Positions 1-10,524 of a stretch of DNA of 64,000 nucleotides are shown here, in pieces; positions within the stretch are counted from its first letter, which is position 1; each line of letters opens with the position of its first letter. This DNA comes from an uncultured Commensalibacter sp. (GTDB lineage: Bacteria; Pseudomonadota; Alphaproteobacteria; Acetobacterales; Acetobacteraceae), in assembly GCA_945266285.1 (NCBI GenBank), contig CALYOP010000003.1, positions 62,001 to 126,000 of the forward strand, given 5' to 3'. The notes under the pieces were generated by a model. It was not told the DNA's origin and ran no database searches. It saw only the letters and a program-made list of their open reading frames with translations. The position numbers were made by a program, and so were the translations under genes.

Positions 1-637
1 CCAGACGGCTACTAAAATAGTTATAAGCAATAACAGCAGGAATCGCGGTTAATAACCCCAGCGCTGTTGCAAATAGTGCTTCGGAAATACCGGGAGCAAC
101 AACGGAAAGGCTGGTATTCTGTGATTGGGCAATAGATCCAAAAGCATGCATGATCCCCCAAACCGTCCCGAACAGACCAATAAACGGTGCGACGGGTCCA
201 ATTGTTGCCAAAAAGGTAATCCAACGTTCCAGACGTTCCATTTCCCGGGTAATCGTAATTGCCATAGCGCGGTCAATACGTTGCTTGACCCCTTCACTAC
301 TCATATCAATCCCAGAAATACGCGCAGAACGCCGCCATTCTCCCATACCGGCACCAAAAACAGCAGCCATAGGATGATTGGGTTTTGCACCATTTTTTTC
401 ATATAATTCGTCAAGGCTACCCCCTGACCAGAATTCATCTTCGAATTCATCAGCCTGCCGTTGAACACGACGAAGCGTAAAGATTTTATCGAAAATAACA
501 GCCCACACCCAAACACTGGTAATGGCCAGACCTATCATTACTAATTTAACAACAAGTGCCGCATGAAGGAAAAGTGACCAGGGGGAAAGACTGGTTGCCG
601 GGGCCGCTAAATTCGCCGCATCAACTGCTTGATCCAA
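1..637 (-). CDS. tolQ: TolQ, proton channel subunit of the Tol-Pal system (partial, C-terminus outside window)
   Basis: TolQ is the inner-membrane, MotA/ExbB-type subunit that with TolR uses proton flow to energise TolA and keep the outer membrane attached during division. The visible part has an N-terminal membrane helix (about residues 20-40), a cytoplasmic stretch with [10 protein letters not shown], and the conserved [15 protein letters not shown] segment of the second helix, followed by [10 protein letters not shown]. The stop lies beyond base 1. The start chosen is a TTG at 637: an AGGAGG sequence sits 5 bases before it, whereas an in-frame ATG at 652 would place that Shine-Dalgarno inside the gene. 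It follows ybgC on the same strand, the usual ybgC-tolQ order, so tolR, tolA, tolB and pal probably lie beyond the left edge. Confidence 0.93.
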   Translation of the reverse strand, partial: MDQAVDAANLAAPATSLSPWSLFLHAALVVKLVMIGLAITSVWVWAVIFDKIFTLRRVQRQADEFEDEFWSGGSLDELYEKNGAKPNHPMAAVFGAGMGEWRRSARISGIDMSSEGVKQRIDRAMAITITREMERLERWITFLATIGPVAPFIGLFGTVWGIMHAFGSIAQSQNTSLSVVAPGISEALFATALGLLTAIPAVIAYNYFSSRL

Positions 638-790
638 AAATGCCTCCTGCATACTGATCTTTGCTGAACCACAAACCGATTCTAAACAAAGATTTTATTG
701 ATTATCTAGTGTGTTTATATCAAATTGTTTATATTAAAAAACGATTAACTTAGGATACCATATAACGTTTTTATATTTCGGAATAAAGAA

Positions 791-1264
791 TTATTCTTCT
801 TCAGAAAGAAGACCAAGAATTCTTTGCCATTTGGGTGGAAATGGAACCGGTGTGTATTCACCTTTTTTCAGACAAACGATTTGAACTTTCATTTCCGTAA
901 CAATCTCATCGCCACGACGAAAAACTTGTGATAACCAGCAACTTGCCCCTAATACTGTTAATGCTGTTGTTGTTACCGTTGTAAGGTCATCTAAAAATAA
1001 AGGTTTGCGATATTGAATTTCCAGTTGACGAACAACAACGATATATCCATGTTCGTTAATTAGATCGGCTAATCTTCCACCAGCTTTACGTACACTTTCC
1101 GTACGTGCTCTTTCTGCAATACCTAAATAGCGGGCATGATAAACAACGCCGCCTGCATCGGTATCTTCGTAGACAATACGAAACTGATATTCACGGATGG
1201 ATTTCTTTTTCATCTCGTATCCCATCGTTTCTCTTGCCGTAATATTATTATTTGGCACTTCCAT
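791..1264 (-). CDS. ybgC: YbgC-type acyl-CoA thioesterase of the Tol-Pal cluster
   Basis: This is a 157-residue single hotdog-fold thioesterase. The family signature YEDTDAGGVVYHARYL (about residues 32-47) contains the catalytic Asp of the 4-hydroxybenzoyl-CoA thioesterase-like group. Known YbgC proteins hydrolyse acyl-CoA and associate with phospholipid-synthesis enzymes at the inner membrane. The start is the ATG at 1264, because AAGGAG at the very end of ruvB lies a normal distance upstream; a longer in-frame start at 1315 would run inside ruvB. The spacing (ruvB ends at 1269, ybgC begins at 1264 on the same strand) and the following tolQ point to one ruv-ybgC-tol transcript. Confidence 0.92.
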   Translation of the reverse strand: MEVPNNNITARETMGYEMKKKSIREYQFRIVYEDTDAGGVVYHARYLGIAERARTESVRKAGGRLADLINEHGYIVVVRQLEIQYRKPLFLDDLTTVTTTALTVLGASCWLSQVFRRGDEIVTEMKVQIVCLKKGEYTPVPFPPKWQRILGLLSEEE

Positions 1265-1268
1265 AAAA

Positions 1269-2333
1269 CTATTCTCCTTTTTCCTGCCCGTCAGATAACA
1301 GATCAAATTGCCCATGATTTGATGATTTAGGAGGCACTAACCCAAGATGTTTCCAACCTTTTTCTCCAAGCATACGCCCACGACTGGTACGAAGTATTAA
1401 CCCTTCCTGTATCAAGAAAGGTTCGACAACATCTTCCAATGTATCACGCGCCTCAGCCAAAGCCGCAGCTAAAGTTTCTACGCCCACTGGGCCACCATGA
1501 TGATATTCAGCAATACGGCTAAGATAACGCCGATCCATTGCATCTAACCCCAAATGATCCACTTCTAATCTTGATAAAGCAGCATCAGCTAAATGACGAT
1601 CAACGGGCCCTTTATCCTTACGTGCAACCAAAGCAAAGTCACGAACTCGACGAAGCAACCGACCTGCAATACGTGGAGTCCCTCTTGAACGATGGGCAAT
1701 TTCTTGAGCACCATCCTCTGTTAATTCGAAACCCAATTTTTTTGCACCTCTAACCACAATCTGGCGCAATTCTTCAGGTGTATAAAAAATTAACCGCAAG
1801 GGAATACCAAAACGATCCCTTAAAGGAGTCGCCAGCAATCCCGAACGGGTTGTCGCCGCAACCAATGTAAAAGGTGCCAGATCAATACGAACCGACCTTG
1901 CTGCTGGGCCTTCACCAATGATGAGGTCAAGTTGGAAATCTTCCATCGCAGGATAAAGAATTTCTTCAATCGCAGGCTGTAATCGGTGAATCTCGTCAAT
2001 AAAAAGCACATCACGTGGTTGAAGATTGGTTAAAATAGCAGCCAAGTCTCCCGCACGTTGAATCACAGGCCCAGAAGTTGCTCGAAATCCAACCCCTAAT
2101 TCGCGAGATATAATTTGTGCTAAGGTTGTTTTACCCAAGCCGGGTGGACCATGCAGCAAAACATGATCGAGTGCCTCTTCACGCTGACGCGCTGCCTCAA
2201 TAAAAATCGATAAATTTTCACGTGAAGTTTTTTGACCCACAAATTCGGATAAATTTTGCGGACGTAAACCGGCTTCGCCACTATCTTCCAAACTTTGCCG
2301 CGCATCAACGGGACGAATATCCTCTTGTCTCAT
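1269..2333 (-). CDS. ruvB: Holliday junction branch migration ATPase RuvB
   Basis: RuvB is the hexameric AAA+ motor that, loaded by RuvA, drives branch migration of Holliday junctions in recombinational repair. The 354-residue protein shows Walker A GPPGLGKT (residues 62-69), Walker B VLFIDEIH (about 109-116), the sensor region VAATTRSG (about 158-165), the arginine-finger region LRDRFG (171-176), and a C-terminal winged helix ending with the conserved RTSRGRMLG. Length is normal for the family. The ATG at 2333 overlaps the ruvA stop by four bases, indicating translational coupling. No abnormality was seen. Confidence 0.97.
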   Translation of the reverse strand: MRQEDIRPVDARQSLEDSGEAGLRPQNLSEFVGQKTSRENLSIFIEAARQREEALDHVLLHGPPGLGKTTLAQIISRELGVGFRATSGPVIQRAGDLAAILTNLQPRDVLFIDEIHRLQPAIEEILYPAMEDFQLDLIIGEGPAARSVRIDLAPFTLVAATTRSGLLATPLRDRFGIPLRLIFYTPEELRQIVVRGAKKLGFELTEDGAQEIAHRSRGTPRIAGRLLRRVRDFALVARKDKGPVDRHLADAALSRLEVDHLGLDAMDRRYLSRIAEYHHGGPVGVETLAAALAEARDTLEDVVEPFLIQEGLILRTSRGRMLGEKGWKHLGLVPPKSSNHGQFDLLSDGQEKGE

Positions 2334-2962
2334 CGTGCTAACTCCCTCAAAGCTTCACGCAAAATCAAATCCAGCTCCGCTTTTTCACCATTTCCTTCAA
2401 AAGTTTTTATCACTCTTGCCACTACGGGTTGCGCTTCGATTCTACGGAATCCTAAACCTTCCAAAGCCATCAAAGCATCAGCCATAACACCACGTCCCAC
2501 GGATTGCACACCATTACTCACCACATCCGCAGTAATTGATGAAGATTCCAAAGGCATAGAAGCCACTTTATTACTTAGTTCCGTGATAATTCTTGTGGCC
2601 AAACGTGCTCCAACGCCTGAAGCACGGGTCAAACTGGCTTTATCACCCGACATAATCGTTGTGATCAATTCATCAGGCGTTAAGGTCGATAAGATAGAAA
2701 GTGCCATCCGCACTCCTACCCCTTGCACCGTCGTTAACATACGAAACCAGTCGCGTTCCTGCGATTCAGCAAATCCATATAACAGAATTGCATCTTCTCT
2801 TACGATGGTTTCAATCAGAACGCGTGCAATTTCAGGAGGGCGCGGCAGGCGAGACAACGTGCGACTAGAGGCAAAAACGACATACCCTACCCCATTTACA
2901 TCAATTAGACAGCGATCACTTTCATTCTGATCGATCAATAAACCCGTTAACTGTCCAATCAT
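2330..2962 (-). CDS. ruvA: Holliday junction DNA-binding protein RuvA
   Basis: RuvA forms tetramers that hold the four-way junction in a square-planar state and recruit RuvB. The 210-residue protein begins MIGQLTGLL, the standard start of the OB-fold domain I, and continues through helix-hairpin-helix motifs around [15 protein letters not shown] (about residues 75-90) and [12 protein letters not shown] (about 112-123). The C-terminal RuvB-contact domain follows a variable linker (about 130-155). The ATG at 2962 overlaps the ruvC stop as ATGA, so a longer in-frame extension into ruvC was rejected. ruvC, ruvA and ruvB are consecutive on the minus strand. Confidence 0.96.
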   Translation of the reverse strand: MIGQLTGLLIDQNESDRCLIDVNGVGYVVFASSRTLSRLPRPPEIARVLIETIVREDAILLYGFAESQERDWFRMLTTVQGVGVRMALSILSTLTPDELITTIMSGDKASLTRASGVGARLATRIITELSNKVASMPLESSSITADVVSNGVQSVGRGVMADALMALEGLGFRRIEAQPVVARVIKTFEGNGEKAELDLILREALRELAR

Positions 2963-3465
2963 GCCATAATTACTCCACAAGCAATTGAACGATGCGTTGC
3001 ACGATGATGGGCATGACAAATAACAACAGCCAATGCATCCGATGCATCAGCCCGTGGAATTTTAGCACCAGGTAATAAACGTTGCACCATGATGCTGACC
3101 TGTTCCTTAGTCGCAGCACCCGTGCCAACAACGGCTCTTTTAATGGTTTTGGCCCCATATTCTGCCACTTCCAAACCACATTGTGCTGGAACCAAAAGTG
3201 CCACTCCACGCGCATAACCCAATTTCAAGGTCGCCGTACCATTGCGATTAACATAGGTTTCTTCAATGGCTGCTTCTGCTGGACTATAACGTGCAATAAG
3301 TTGTTCAAGTTGTTGGTGTAAATACGCCAGTCGTGTTGGAACCGATAGTGCTGAATCGGTCGCAATCACTCCACTGGCGACATAAGAAATACGGTTGCCT
3401 ATTGCATCAACCATTCCCCAGCCCGTAAAACGCAGACCGGGATCAATACCCAACAACCTAGCCAC
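2959..3465 (-). CDS. ruvC: Holliday junction resolvase RuvC
   Basis: RuvC is the dimeric, metal-dependent endonuclease that cuts Holliday junctions symmetrically. The 168-residue protein has the RNase H-like fold signature LLGIDPGLRFTGWG. All four expected acidic catalytic positions are visible: D8, the glutamate of AIEETYVNRN (E68/E69), D140 and D143 in RADASDALAVV. Length is normal. The stop overlaps the ruvA start by four bases, and the yebC stop is only five bases upstream of its ATG, so yebC-ruvC-ruvA-ruvB probably form one transcript. Confidence 0.96.
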   Translation of the reverse strand: MARLLGIDPGLRFTGWGMVDAIGNRISYVASGVIATDSALSVPTRLAYLHQQLEQLIARYSPAEAAIEETYVNRNGTATLKLGYARGVALLVPAQCGLEVAEYGAKTIKRAVVGTGAATKEQVSIMVQRLLPGAKIPRADASDALAVVICHAHHRATHRSIACGVIMA

Positions 3466-3470
3466 GAAAA

Positions 3471-4220
3471 TTAGGCCGATAAGCGTTCTGCCACATCATC
3501 GGGCAGATCGAAATTCGCAAAAACAGCCTGTACATCGTCACTATCCTCCAAAGCCTCAACCAGTTTCAATAGTGTTCGACCGCTATCTTCGTCCAGCTTG
3601 ACCGTATTATTAGGGCGCCATTCAATTTTGGCACTTTCTGGTTCACCAAAGCGAGCTTCCAAAGCGTCACGAACTGCAAAAAACTGTTCCATGGAACAGG
3701 TGACTTCATGATACCCATCAACCAGTTCAACATTATCGGCACCGGCTTCAATTGCTGCATCCAGCATGGTTTCTTCATCAGCCACCGATTCAGGATAAAC
3801 AATTACACCTAAACGTTCAAACATAAAAGAAACCGAATTGGTTTCACCCAGAGAACCGCCATATTTGTTAAAAGCTGCACGAACTTCGGATGCCGTACGA
3901 TTTCGATTATCTGTCAAAGCTTCAACAATCACCGCAACCCCAGAAGGACCATAACCTTCGTAACGGACTTCTTGATAGTTATCGCCTTCGGTATTGCCTG
4001 ATGCCTTTTTAATTGCACGATCAACCGTATCTTTAGGCATATTCACAGCTCTTGCAGCAGAAATGGCCGCACGCAACCGTGGATTAGATGCTGGATCTGG
4101 TAAACCCGATTTCGCAGCAACGGTAATTTCACGGATAACCTTTGCAAATTCTTTTGAACGGCGTGCATCCTGCGCGCCCTTACGATGCATAATATTTTTA
4201 AATTGGGAATGCCCTGCCAT
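3471..4220 (-). CDS. yebC: YebC/PmpR family (TACO1-like) regulatory protein
   Basis: This 249-residue protein belongs to the widespread YebC/TACO1 family. Members have been described as transcriptional regulators and, more recently, as factors that help ribosomes through difficult sequences; which applies here cannot be read from sequence. The start [18 protein letters not shown] is the family's invariant N-terminus and is preceded by AGAAGGA, so the in-frame extension to 4280 was rejected. The core [19 protein letters not shown] and the acidic C-terminal domain are intact. Its position directly upstream of ruvC is a classic bacterial arrangement. Confidence 0.95.
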   Translation of the reverse strand: MAGHSQFKNIMHRKGAQDARRSKEFAKVIREITVAAKSGLPDPASNPRLRAAISAARAVNMPKDTVDRAIKKASGNTEGDNYQEVRYEGYGPSGVAVIVEALTDNRNRTASEVRAAFNKYGGSLGETNSVSFMFERLGVIVYPESVADEETMLDAAIEAGADNVELVDGYHEVTCSMEQFFAVRDALEARFGEPESAKIEWRPNNTVKLDEDSGRTLLKLVEALEDSDDVQAVFANFDLPDDVAERLSA

Positions 4221-4258
4221 TAGTCCTTCTCTAAACTTACAAATGAAAACATAATTTA

Positions 4259-6913
4259 TTAAACAACACTCCCGTGGCAATGTTTGAATTTCTTACCGGA
4301 ACCACAGGGACATGGTGCATTACGCGGCGTATTCGCCCATAATGACGGATCTTCGGGTAAAGCACCCGTTGTTTCTGATTGATCGGATTCTGGCGGAATC
4401 GCAGCAGCTTCATCCGATTCTTCAAATGATGGCTGATTGATTTCAACACGAGACAACATCATGGTTACACGGTCATGCAATTCATCCAGCATATAGTTAA
4501 ACAGGTTAAAAGCCTCTTTTTTATATTCATTCAAAGGATCCTTCTGCCCATATGCCCGCAGACCAATCCCTTGACGCATTTGATCAAGGCGCAACAGATG
4601 TTCTTTCCATACCGCGTCCAATGTTGTCAGTAAGATCTGCTTTTCGACATAACGCATAACAGAAGGGCCAAAATTAGCCGCCTTGGTTGCCTGTAACTGG
4701 GAAGAGGCTTGTTCAATGCGCTCTTGAATATCCGATGCTTCAATACCGTCTTCCTCCGCCCAACTTTGAAGCGGTAATTCCAGATTTAGCAACCGATGCA
4801 CTTCTTTGGATAAATCTTCGATCAACCATTGTTCGGCAAAAGATCGTTCAGGAATACATTGTTCAACCAAGCCCGCAATTACATCCTGACGCATCATATT
4901 GACAATTTCGGAAACATCCTCTGATGCCATATATTCCCGACGTTGTGAATAGACTTCTTTACGCTGATCATTGACCACATCGTCATATTTCAACGTATTT
5001 TTACGCATGTCAAAGTTACGAGCTTCGACTTTTTTCTGTGCTTTTTCAAGCGCCCGATTAACCATTTTGTGGGAAATAGGTTCTCCAGGCTGCATACCCA
5101 ATCGTTGCAACATTCCAGCCATATTGCCTGATCCGAAAATACGCATCAAATCATCTTCTAAAGACAGGAAAAACCTTGAATTTCCAGGATCACCTTGTCT
5201 TCCCGAACGTCCACGAAGCTGGTTATCAATACGACGGCTTTCATGGCGTTCTGTGCCAATGACGTATAAACCGCCACTTTCTTTAACCTTCTGATGTTTT
5301 TCAGTGACATCGTGGCGTAGTTTTTCTTCTTGTACCTGTTTTTCCTGTTCGTCTTCAATGTTAGACAGCAATTGTTGAATCAGCATTTCAACATTACCAC
5401 CCAATTTAATATCCGTTCCACGACCAGCCATATTTGTTGCAATCGTAATCGCACCGGGGGATCCCGCTTGCGCAACAATTAATGCTTCTTGTTCATGGAA
5501 ACGGGCATTTAGAACATTATGCTTAATACCCTTTTGTTTTAACAAACCAGAAAGAATTTCACTTTTTTCAATTGATGTTGTGCCAACAAGAATTGGCTGT
5601 CCTGTCGCATGGATTTTTTCAATCAGTTTGCTGACAGCTTCATATTTTTCCTTAGCCGAAAGGTAAACTTCATCGTTTTCGTCTTTGCGAACAACAGGAA
5701 CATTTGTAGGAATTGCTACAACGTCCAGCTTGTAGATTTCAGCGAATTCATCAGCTTCGGTCATCGCGGTTCCCGTCATCCCTGATAATTTGGGGTAAAG
5801 ACGGAAATAGTTTTGGAAGGTAATCGAAGCTAAAGTCTGGTTTTCCTGTTGGATTTCGACATGTTCTTTTGCTTCTAATGCCTGGTGTAATCCTTCGGAA
5901 TAACGCCGACCTTCCATCATACGACCTGTAAATTCGTCGATCAGTACAACTTTGTTGTCGCGAACAATATAATCTACATCTCGTGAAAATAAGGTATGTG
6001 CACGAAGTGCCTGTTGCATATGGTGAACCAAAGCAACATTATGAATATCGTAAAGACCGCCTTCGTTTAGAATACCTTTATCGCGCATTAATTGCTCGAT
6101 TCGTTCGGTTCCTAATTCTGTAGGAATAACCGTACGGAATTTTTCATCTTTTTCATAATTTTCGGGATCTTTAACAAATTCCTTGACCACATCGTCAACA
6201 GAACAATACAGTTCGGAACTGTCATCTGCGACACCAGAGATAATCAACGGGGTTCGGGCTTCATCAATTAAAATTGAATCCACTTCGTCAACAATGGCAT
6301 AATTGAAAGGCCGTTGCACCATTTCCTGCAAACTATATTTCATATTGTCACGCAGGTAATCGAAACCAAATTCGTTATTCGTACCGTAAGTAATATCAGC
6401 GTTATAGGCCTGATGCCGTTCTTCGTCATTAAGATCAGCCACAATCACGCCGACAGTCATGCCCAAGAACCGATAAATTCGTCCCATTTCATCCGCATCA
6501 CGACGCGCAAGATAGTCGTTAACCGTAACGACATGGACCCCTTTGCCAGATAATGCATTCAAATAAACCGCTAAGGTCGCAACCAAGGTTTTACCTTCAC
6601 CGGTTCGCATCTCGGCAATTTTACCATCATGCAGAACCATACCGCCAATAAGCTGCACATCAAAATGACGCATTTTTAAAACACGCCATGAAGCTTCACG
6701 AACTACGGCAAAAGCTTCGGGCAATAATTCGTCAAGTGTTTCACCATTAGCGATACGCTGACGAAATTCTACGGTTTTATGAGCAAGTGCTTCATCATCC
6801 AAAGCCTTTATTTCTGGTTCCAGATTATTAATCTGGGGTAAACGCCGTTGATAGGCCTTGAGTGAACGTTCATTAGAAGTGCCAAAAAGCGCACGCGCAA
6901 AATTTGCTAACAT
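4259..6913 (-). CDS. secA: Preprotein translocase ATPase SecA
   Basis: SecA is the motor that pushes unfolded preproteins through SecYEG. The protein of about 884 residues shows Walker [14 protein letters not shown] near residue 100, the DEAD-like box [20 protein letters not shown], the second nucleotide-binding domain with [10 protein letters not shown], the helicase motif [13 protein letters not shown], and the C-terminal zinc-binding tail [14 protein letters not shown] that contacts SecB and lipids. The ATG at 6913 ([11 protein letters not shown]) is preferred because it matches the family N-terminus; an in-frame TTG at 6925 is possible and neither has a strong ribosome site. It lies 38 bases upstream of yebC on the same strand and is divergent from a secreted foldase gene. 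Confidence 0.97.
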   Translation of the reverse strand: MLANFARALFGTSNERSLKAYQRRLPQINNLEPEIKALDDEALAHKTVEFRQRIANGETLDELLPEAFAVVREASWRVLKMRHFDVQLIGGMVLHDGKIAEMRTGEGKTLVATLAVYLNALSGKGVHVVTVNDYLARRDADEMGRIYRFLGMTVGVIVADLNDEERHQAYNADITYGTNNEFGFDYLRDNMKYSLQEMVQRPFNYAIVDEVDSILIDEARTPLIISGVADDSSELYCSVDDVVKEFVKDPENYEKDEKFRTVIPTELGTERIEQLMRDKGILNEGGLYDIHNVALVHHMQQALRAHTLFSRDVDYIVRDNKVVLIDEFTGRMMEGRRYSEGLHQALEAKEHVEIQQENQTLASITFQNYFRLYPKLSGMTGTAMTEADEFAEIYKLDVVAIPTNVPVVRKDENDEVYLSAKEKYEAVSKLIEKIHATGQPILVGTTSIEKSEILSGLLKQKGIKHNVLNARFHEQEALIVAQAGSPGAITIATNMAGRGTDIKLGGNVEMLIQQLLSNIEDEQEKQVQEEKLRHDVTEKHQKVKESGGLYVIGTERHESRRIDNQLRGRSGRQGDPGNSRFFLSLEDDLMRIFGSGNMAGMLQRLGMQPGEPISHKMVNRALEKAQKKVEARNFDMRKNTLKYDDVVNDQRKEVYSQRREYMASEDVSEIVNMMRQDVIAGLVEQCIPERSFAEQWLIEDLSKEVHRLLNLELPLQSWAEEDGIEASDIQERIEQASSQLQATKAANFGPSVMRYVEKQILLTTLDAVWKEHLLRLDQMRQGIGLRAYGQKDPLNEYKKEAFNLFNYMLDELHDRVTMMLSRVEINQPSFEESDEAAAIPPESDQSETTGALPEDPSLWANTPRNAPCPCGSGKKFKHCHGSVV

Positions 6914-6986
6914 TAATATTCCCAAACAAAGACTCTACCACCCAGCTTATCAGCGTGTGGTTTATCATAAAATTATTTCTGGTAAC

Positions 6987-7018
6987 TTATCATTATGAAT
7001 CATTAAATGTAATGATAA
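6987..7018. promoter_or_regulatory. 9-bp inverted repeat in the secA/foldase divergent promoter region
   Basis: TTATCATTA at 6987-6995 is mirrored exactly by TAATGATAA at 7010-7018, with 14 bases between. It lies in the 270-base gap between divergent secA and the first parvulin gene, where promoters for both must sit. The arms loosely resemble Fur-type half sites, but the spacing differs from the 19-bp Fur consensus, so no regulator is assigned. Confidence 0.35.
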
Positions 7019-7183
7019 CTTTATTATTCATATCAAGACCTATCACCTAAAACCTGTTTATATCTATGAAAGCTTCGAATGTTAACACCCATGTTTAAAA
7101 GAAAAGATGACTTGTGATATCTTATCAATTCAGCCATACGTTTATGTTAAAAGAAACAAGTTTATCAAAGTAAGGTTTTTTTC

Positions 7184-8158
7184 ATGTCAATTTGTAAATC
7201 AAGCTTTCGCTTAGCGACAGCACTATTGATCTCTTCTAGCCTCTTTACAACGGCGCTAATGGCAGCCGACAAACCTGCCGAAAAAGCTCCAGAAGTTAAA
7301 GCAGCCCCAGCGGCTCCAGCTGCCTCTGTCGCAACTGCACCACAAGCCAACTTACCTCAGTTGGACAAGATGGACAGAAATACGCTTTTGGCAACAGTCA
7401 ATAATCAAAAAATCACTTTAGGTGATGCTCTTGATGCTCGTCAGCTTCTTCCTCCTCAATTAAGCCAAATTCCTTTTAACTATCTGTTACCCACCATTGT
7501 CAGTCAGTTGATTAAACAAAGAGCAATTTTGGACTTGGCTACTAAAGAAAACGTGCAAAATGATCCTGAAGTTCAGAAACAGTTAAAACTTGCACATGAT
7601 AATATTGTCCAAAGTGCTTATTTAATGAAGACCATTAAACCCAAAATTAATGATGCTTCTGTTAAAGAATATTATAATACACATTACGCAAATCAAGCCC
7701 CCAAGAAAGAAGCGCATATCCGCCATATTCTTGTAGAAAACGAAGCACAAGCGGTTAAGATCATTAAAGAACTTAAAGGTGGTGCAAACTTTTCCAAATT
7801 GGCACTTAAATATTCCAAAGACAAATCCGCTAACAGCCAAAATGGTGGTGATCTTGGTTGGGTAAAACAAGATGATTTGGTTCCTGAATTTTCCAAAGCA
7901 GCCTTTGCCATGAAACCCGGAACCTTTAGCCAAACCCCGGTTAAAACCCAATTTGGATGGCACATTATTCAGTTAATTGAAATGCGCGATGCAAAAACCC
8001 CAACATTGGATCAAGTGAACAACGAGATTCGTGAACAAATGTTGCAAGAAAACATTCAAAGCACACTTGACGACGCCGTTAAGAAAAGCACAGTAAGCAA
8101 AGAAGATAAAACCATCGAAGATTTATCTGGACAAAAGCAAAACCCTGATAAAAAATAA
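7184..8158 (+). CDS. Periplasmic parvulin-type peptidyl-prolyl isomerase
   Basis: This is a 324-residue exported foldase expected to isomerise X-Pro bonds in periplasmic or outer-membrane protein precursors. An N-terminal signal peptide (about residues 1-27, ending TTALMAA) is followed by an Ala/Pro-rich linker (about 30-55), a SurA/PrsA-like helical chaperone region (about 65-170) and one parvulin domain (about 176-272). The parvulin domain carries HIRHILV, NGGDLGW and the FGWHIIQL strand. The C-terminus is charged. The ATG at 7184 has AAGG upstream. A second, shorter-linker paralogue follows 43 bases downstream, so the two are probably co-expressed. PrsA-, PpiC- or SurA-like naming cannot be settled by eye. 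Confidence 0.85.
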   Translation: MSICKSSFRLATALLISSSLFTTALMAADKPAEKAPEVKAAPAAPAASVATAPQANLPQLDKMDRNTLLATVNNQKITLGDALDARQLLPPQLSQIPFNYLLPTIVSQLIKQRAILDLATKENVQNDPEVQKQLKLAHDNIVQSAYLMKTIKPKINDASVKEYYNTHYANQAPKKEAHIRHILVENEAQAVKIIKELKGGANFSKLALKYSKDKSANSQNGGDLGWVKQDDLVPEFSKAAFAMKPGTFSQTPVKTQFGWHIIQLIEMRDAKTPTLDQVNNEIREQMLQENIQSTLDDAVKKSTVSKEDKTIEDLSGQKQNPDKK

Positions 8159-8201
8159 ATTTGGTCGAGTCCAAATCTGGGCTCTCTAGAAAGGGACAGA
8201 T

Positions 8202-9155
8202 TTGGAACAACAAACGAATAAAGCGGAACAAAACATTTTGTTAGGTTTCGCTTTTCTTTTTTTTGGCGTTATAAATCCGGGGTTTGCCAAAACAACGCCC
8301 CCTGCACTAGATAATTTATCAACACCGACCTTATCGGAATCACCAACAACAATCCTTCGTAAACAGATTCCATCCGTTAAAAATCCTTATAAATTCTCCA
8401 ATAATCCAAAACAAATATTGGCTCGTATTGGAACTGAAACCGTTACAGAAGAAGACGTGCAAAAATTTGCATCGACACTTCCGCCTGAATTAAAAAACCT
8501 ACCTAAAGAAGATTTATATCCGACTTTAATTAAACAAATTGCTGCTGAAAAGGCCGTTTTGCAACAAGCACGCAAAGAAGGACTTGCTCAAGAAGCAGAT
8601 ATAAAAGCTGAAATTAAAGCAGCACAAGAAAAGGCCGAACACGAAGTTCTTCTTCAGCGTTTTTTTACGCTAAAAATGCAACCTTATGTAAGTGCAGAAG
8701 CCATACAAAGTTATTATCAAAACCACTACGCACAACATTCGCAAGAAAAAGAAGTTCATCTGCGGCAAATCATTGTTCAAACTTTTGATATTGCTCAAAC
8801 CGTTATTCAGAAGTTGCAACAAGGCGATAATTTTTCTAAGCTTGCAGCAATATATTCGCTTGACCGATCAACTGGCCCAAACAAAGGGGGTGATATCGGT
8901 TGGTTTACACGATCCGAGCTTAGTACACCCTTACAAGAAACTGCCTTTTCTTTGAAGAATATGCAGTATAATAACCAACCTGTCCAAACCAATTATGGTT
9001 GGGTTGTTATCCAAAAATTAGAGGAACGCGAACAAACTCCGCCCCCTTTGGCAGAAGTAAAAAAAGCAATTCGTCAACAAATCATGACTGAGAAGGTCGA
9101 TGAAATTTACGATAAAATGTTGAATCAAATTCAATACATCGATTATGAGAAATAA
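8202..9155 (+). CDS. Second periplasmic parvulin-type peptidyl-prolyl isomerase
   Basis: This 317-residue paralogue of the upstream gene has the same plan: a signal peptide (about 1-29, hydrophobic stretch NILLGFAFLFFGVI, cleavage near GFA), a linker, a SurA-like helical region (about 70-170) and one parvulin domain (about 184-275) with HLRQIIV, KGGDIGW and YGWVVIQKL. The start is a TTG at 8202 preceded by AAGGGA; no suitable ATG lies nearby. Divergence from the first copy is considerable outside the parvulin core, so this is an old duplication. The two foldases may serve different client proteins, which is inference. Confidence 0.82.
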   Translation: MEQQTNKAEQNILLGFAFLFFGVINPGFAKTTPPALDNLSTPTLSESPTTILRKQIPSVKNPYKFSNNPKQILARIGTETVTEEDVQKFASTLPPELKNLPKEDLYPTLIKQIAAEKAVLQQARKEGLAQEADIKAEIKAAQEKAEHEVLLQRFFTLKMQPYVSAEAIQSYYQNHYAQHSQEKEVHLRQIIVQTFDIAQTVIQKLQQGDNFSKLAAIYSLDRSTGPNKGGDIGWFTRSELSTPLQETAFSLKNMQYNNQPVQTNYGWVVIQKLEEREQTPPPLAEVKKAIRQQIMTEKVDEIYDKMLNQIQYIDYEK

Positions 9156-9245
9156 TCCTTTATATCTTTTGCGAATAAAACACTTTATTTCTTGACGGTG
9201 GTTCTTAAAATACAATGATATCAATCTTCAATAACGAGACTTTCG

Positions 9246-10481
9246 ATGAGTAAATTACCGGTTTCTCCACTAGCACGTCCCTTTCCTGTTTTATCTTCCG
9301 TTCCTGGTGTAAGATTAGCTTCGATTGAAGCTGGGATACGCTATGTTGGTCGAACTGATTTGGTTTTAATGGAATTTTCTCCTTCAACAACGGTTGCAGG
9401 TGTATTTACACAAAATAAATGTCCAGGAGCCCCCATCGATTGGTGTCGTTCTATTTTAAAGCAAGGGAAAGCACGCGGGTTATTGGTTAATGCAGGGATA
9501 GCCAATGTTTTTACCGGGCAAGCCGGATTAGATGCTGTAAAATATTCTGCAGAAGCGGCAGCAAAAGCGATTGGCTGTTCAACCGAAGAAATATTCGTCG
9601 CTTCTACAGGCGTAATTGGAGAGCCACTTCCTTATCAGAAAATCGTTGATAATATGCCAAGACTTTATCAAAAACTTTCTGAAAATAATTGGACAGAAAC
9701 CGCACAAGCTATTCTGACCACTGATACATTTCCCAAAGGTGCTGTCCGTTATACGCATATTGGAAATGTGCCGGTTACTTTACAAGGTATTGCCAAAGGA
9801 AGCGGTATGATTGCTCCCGATATGGCAACCATGCTTTCTTTTGTTACAACTGATGCGCTCTTATCAGCCGAAGTATTGCAGAATTTGCTTTCTGAAAAAG
9901 TTAAAACGACTTTTAATTGTATTACGGTTGATTCTGATACTTCGACTTCAGATACGCTCTTGTTATTTGCGACAGGAAAATCCAATTCACCAATGGTAAC
10001 GGATTGCCATAACCCTATTTTAAGGGATTTTGCCAACGCGTTGGAATCATTGTTGAAAGAACTAGCCTTATTGGTTATCCGAGATGGCGAAGGAGCTAAT
10101 AAACTCATCAATATCGAAGTCAAAGGCGCTGTTACAGCAAAATCTGCTTATAATATCGCGATGTCGATTGGCAATTCACCCTTGGTCAAAACCGCCATTA
10201 CCGGTGAAGATCCTAATTGGGGAAGAATTGTTATGGCTGTTGGCAAAGCTGGAGAGCCTGCTGATCGTGATCGACTTTCAGTAGCCATTGGGGGCATTTG
10301 GGTGGCACAAAACGGTGGGGTTCTTCGTGATTACGACGTAAACGCGGTAACCCAACATATGAAAAAAGATGAAATCAAAATTACAGTTGATTTGGCCCTG
10401 GGCAATGGTTCTGCAACGATATGGAGTAGCAATCTAACCCATGGTTACATAGATATTAATGGTTCATATTTACGAACCTGA
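9246..10481 (+). CDS. argJ: Bifunctional ornithine acetyltransferase / N-acetylglutamate synthase ArgJ
   Basis: ArgJ transfers the acetyl group from N-acetylornithine to glutamate, recycling acetyl in arginine biosynthesis; bifunctional forms also use acetyl-CoA. The 411-residue precursor has the autocleavage site KGSGMIAPDMATMLSF, with T195 expected to become the N-terminal nucleophile of the beta chain. Other hallmarks are the oxyanion-hole STGVIGE (about 120-126) and the C-terminal NGSATIWSSNLTHGYI. Length is normal. The ATG at 9246 lacks a strong ribosome site. No other arg genes are adjacent; the next gene, rlmN, is unrelated. Confidence 0.96.
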   Translation: MSKLPVSPLARPFPVLSSVPGVRLASIEAGIRYVGRTDLVLMEFSPSTTVAGVFTQNKCPGAPIDWCRSILKQGKARGLLVNAGIANVFTGQAGLDAVKYSAEAAAKAIGCSTEEIFVASTGVIGEPLPYQKIVDNMPRLYQKLSENNWTETAQAILTTDTFPKGAVRYTHIGNVPVTLQGIAKGSGMIAPDMATMLSFVTTDALLSAEVLQNLLSEKVKTTFNCITVDSDTSTSDTLLLFATGKSNSPMVTDCHNPILRDFANALESLLKELALLVIRDGEGANKLINIEVKGAVTAKSAYNIAMSIGNSPLVKTAITGEDPNWGRIVMAVGKAGEPADRDRLSVAIGGIWVAQNGGVLRDYDVNAVTQHMKKDEIKITVDLALGNGSATIWSSNLTHGYIDINGSYLRT

Positions 10482-10524
10482 CCATTTTACGCTTACCCTA
10501 TTACAAAGTATTAATAAAATTCGA

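Noticed and set aside
9192-9216. TTGACG and TACAAT as a sigma-70 promoter for argJ
   Set aside because: Spacing between the two boxes is only 13 bases, too short for a standard promoter, and AT-rich sequence gives many chance -10 matches.
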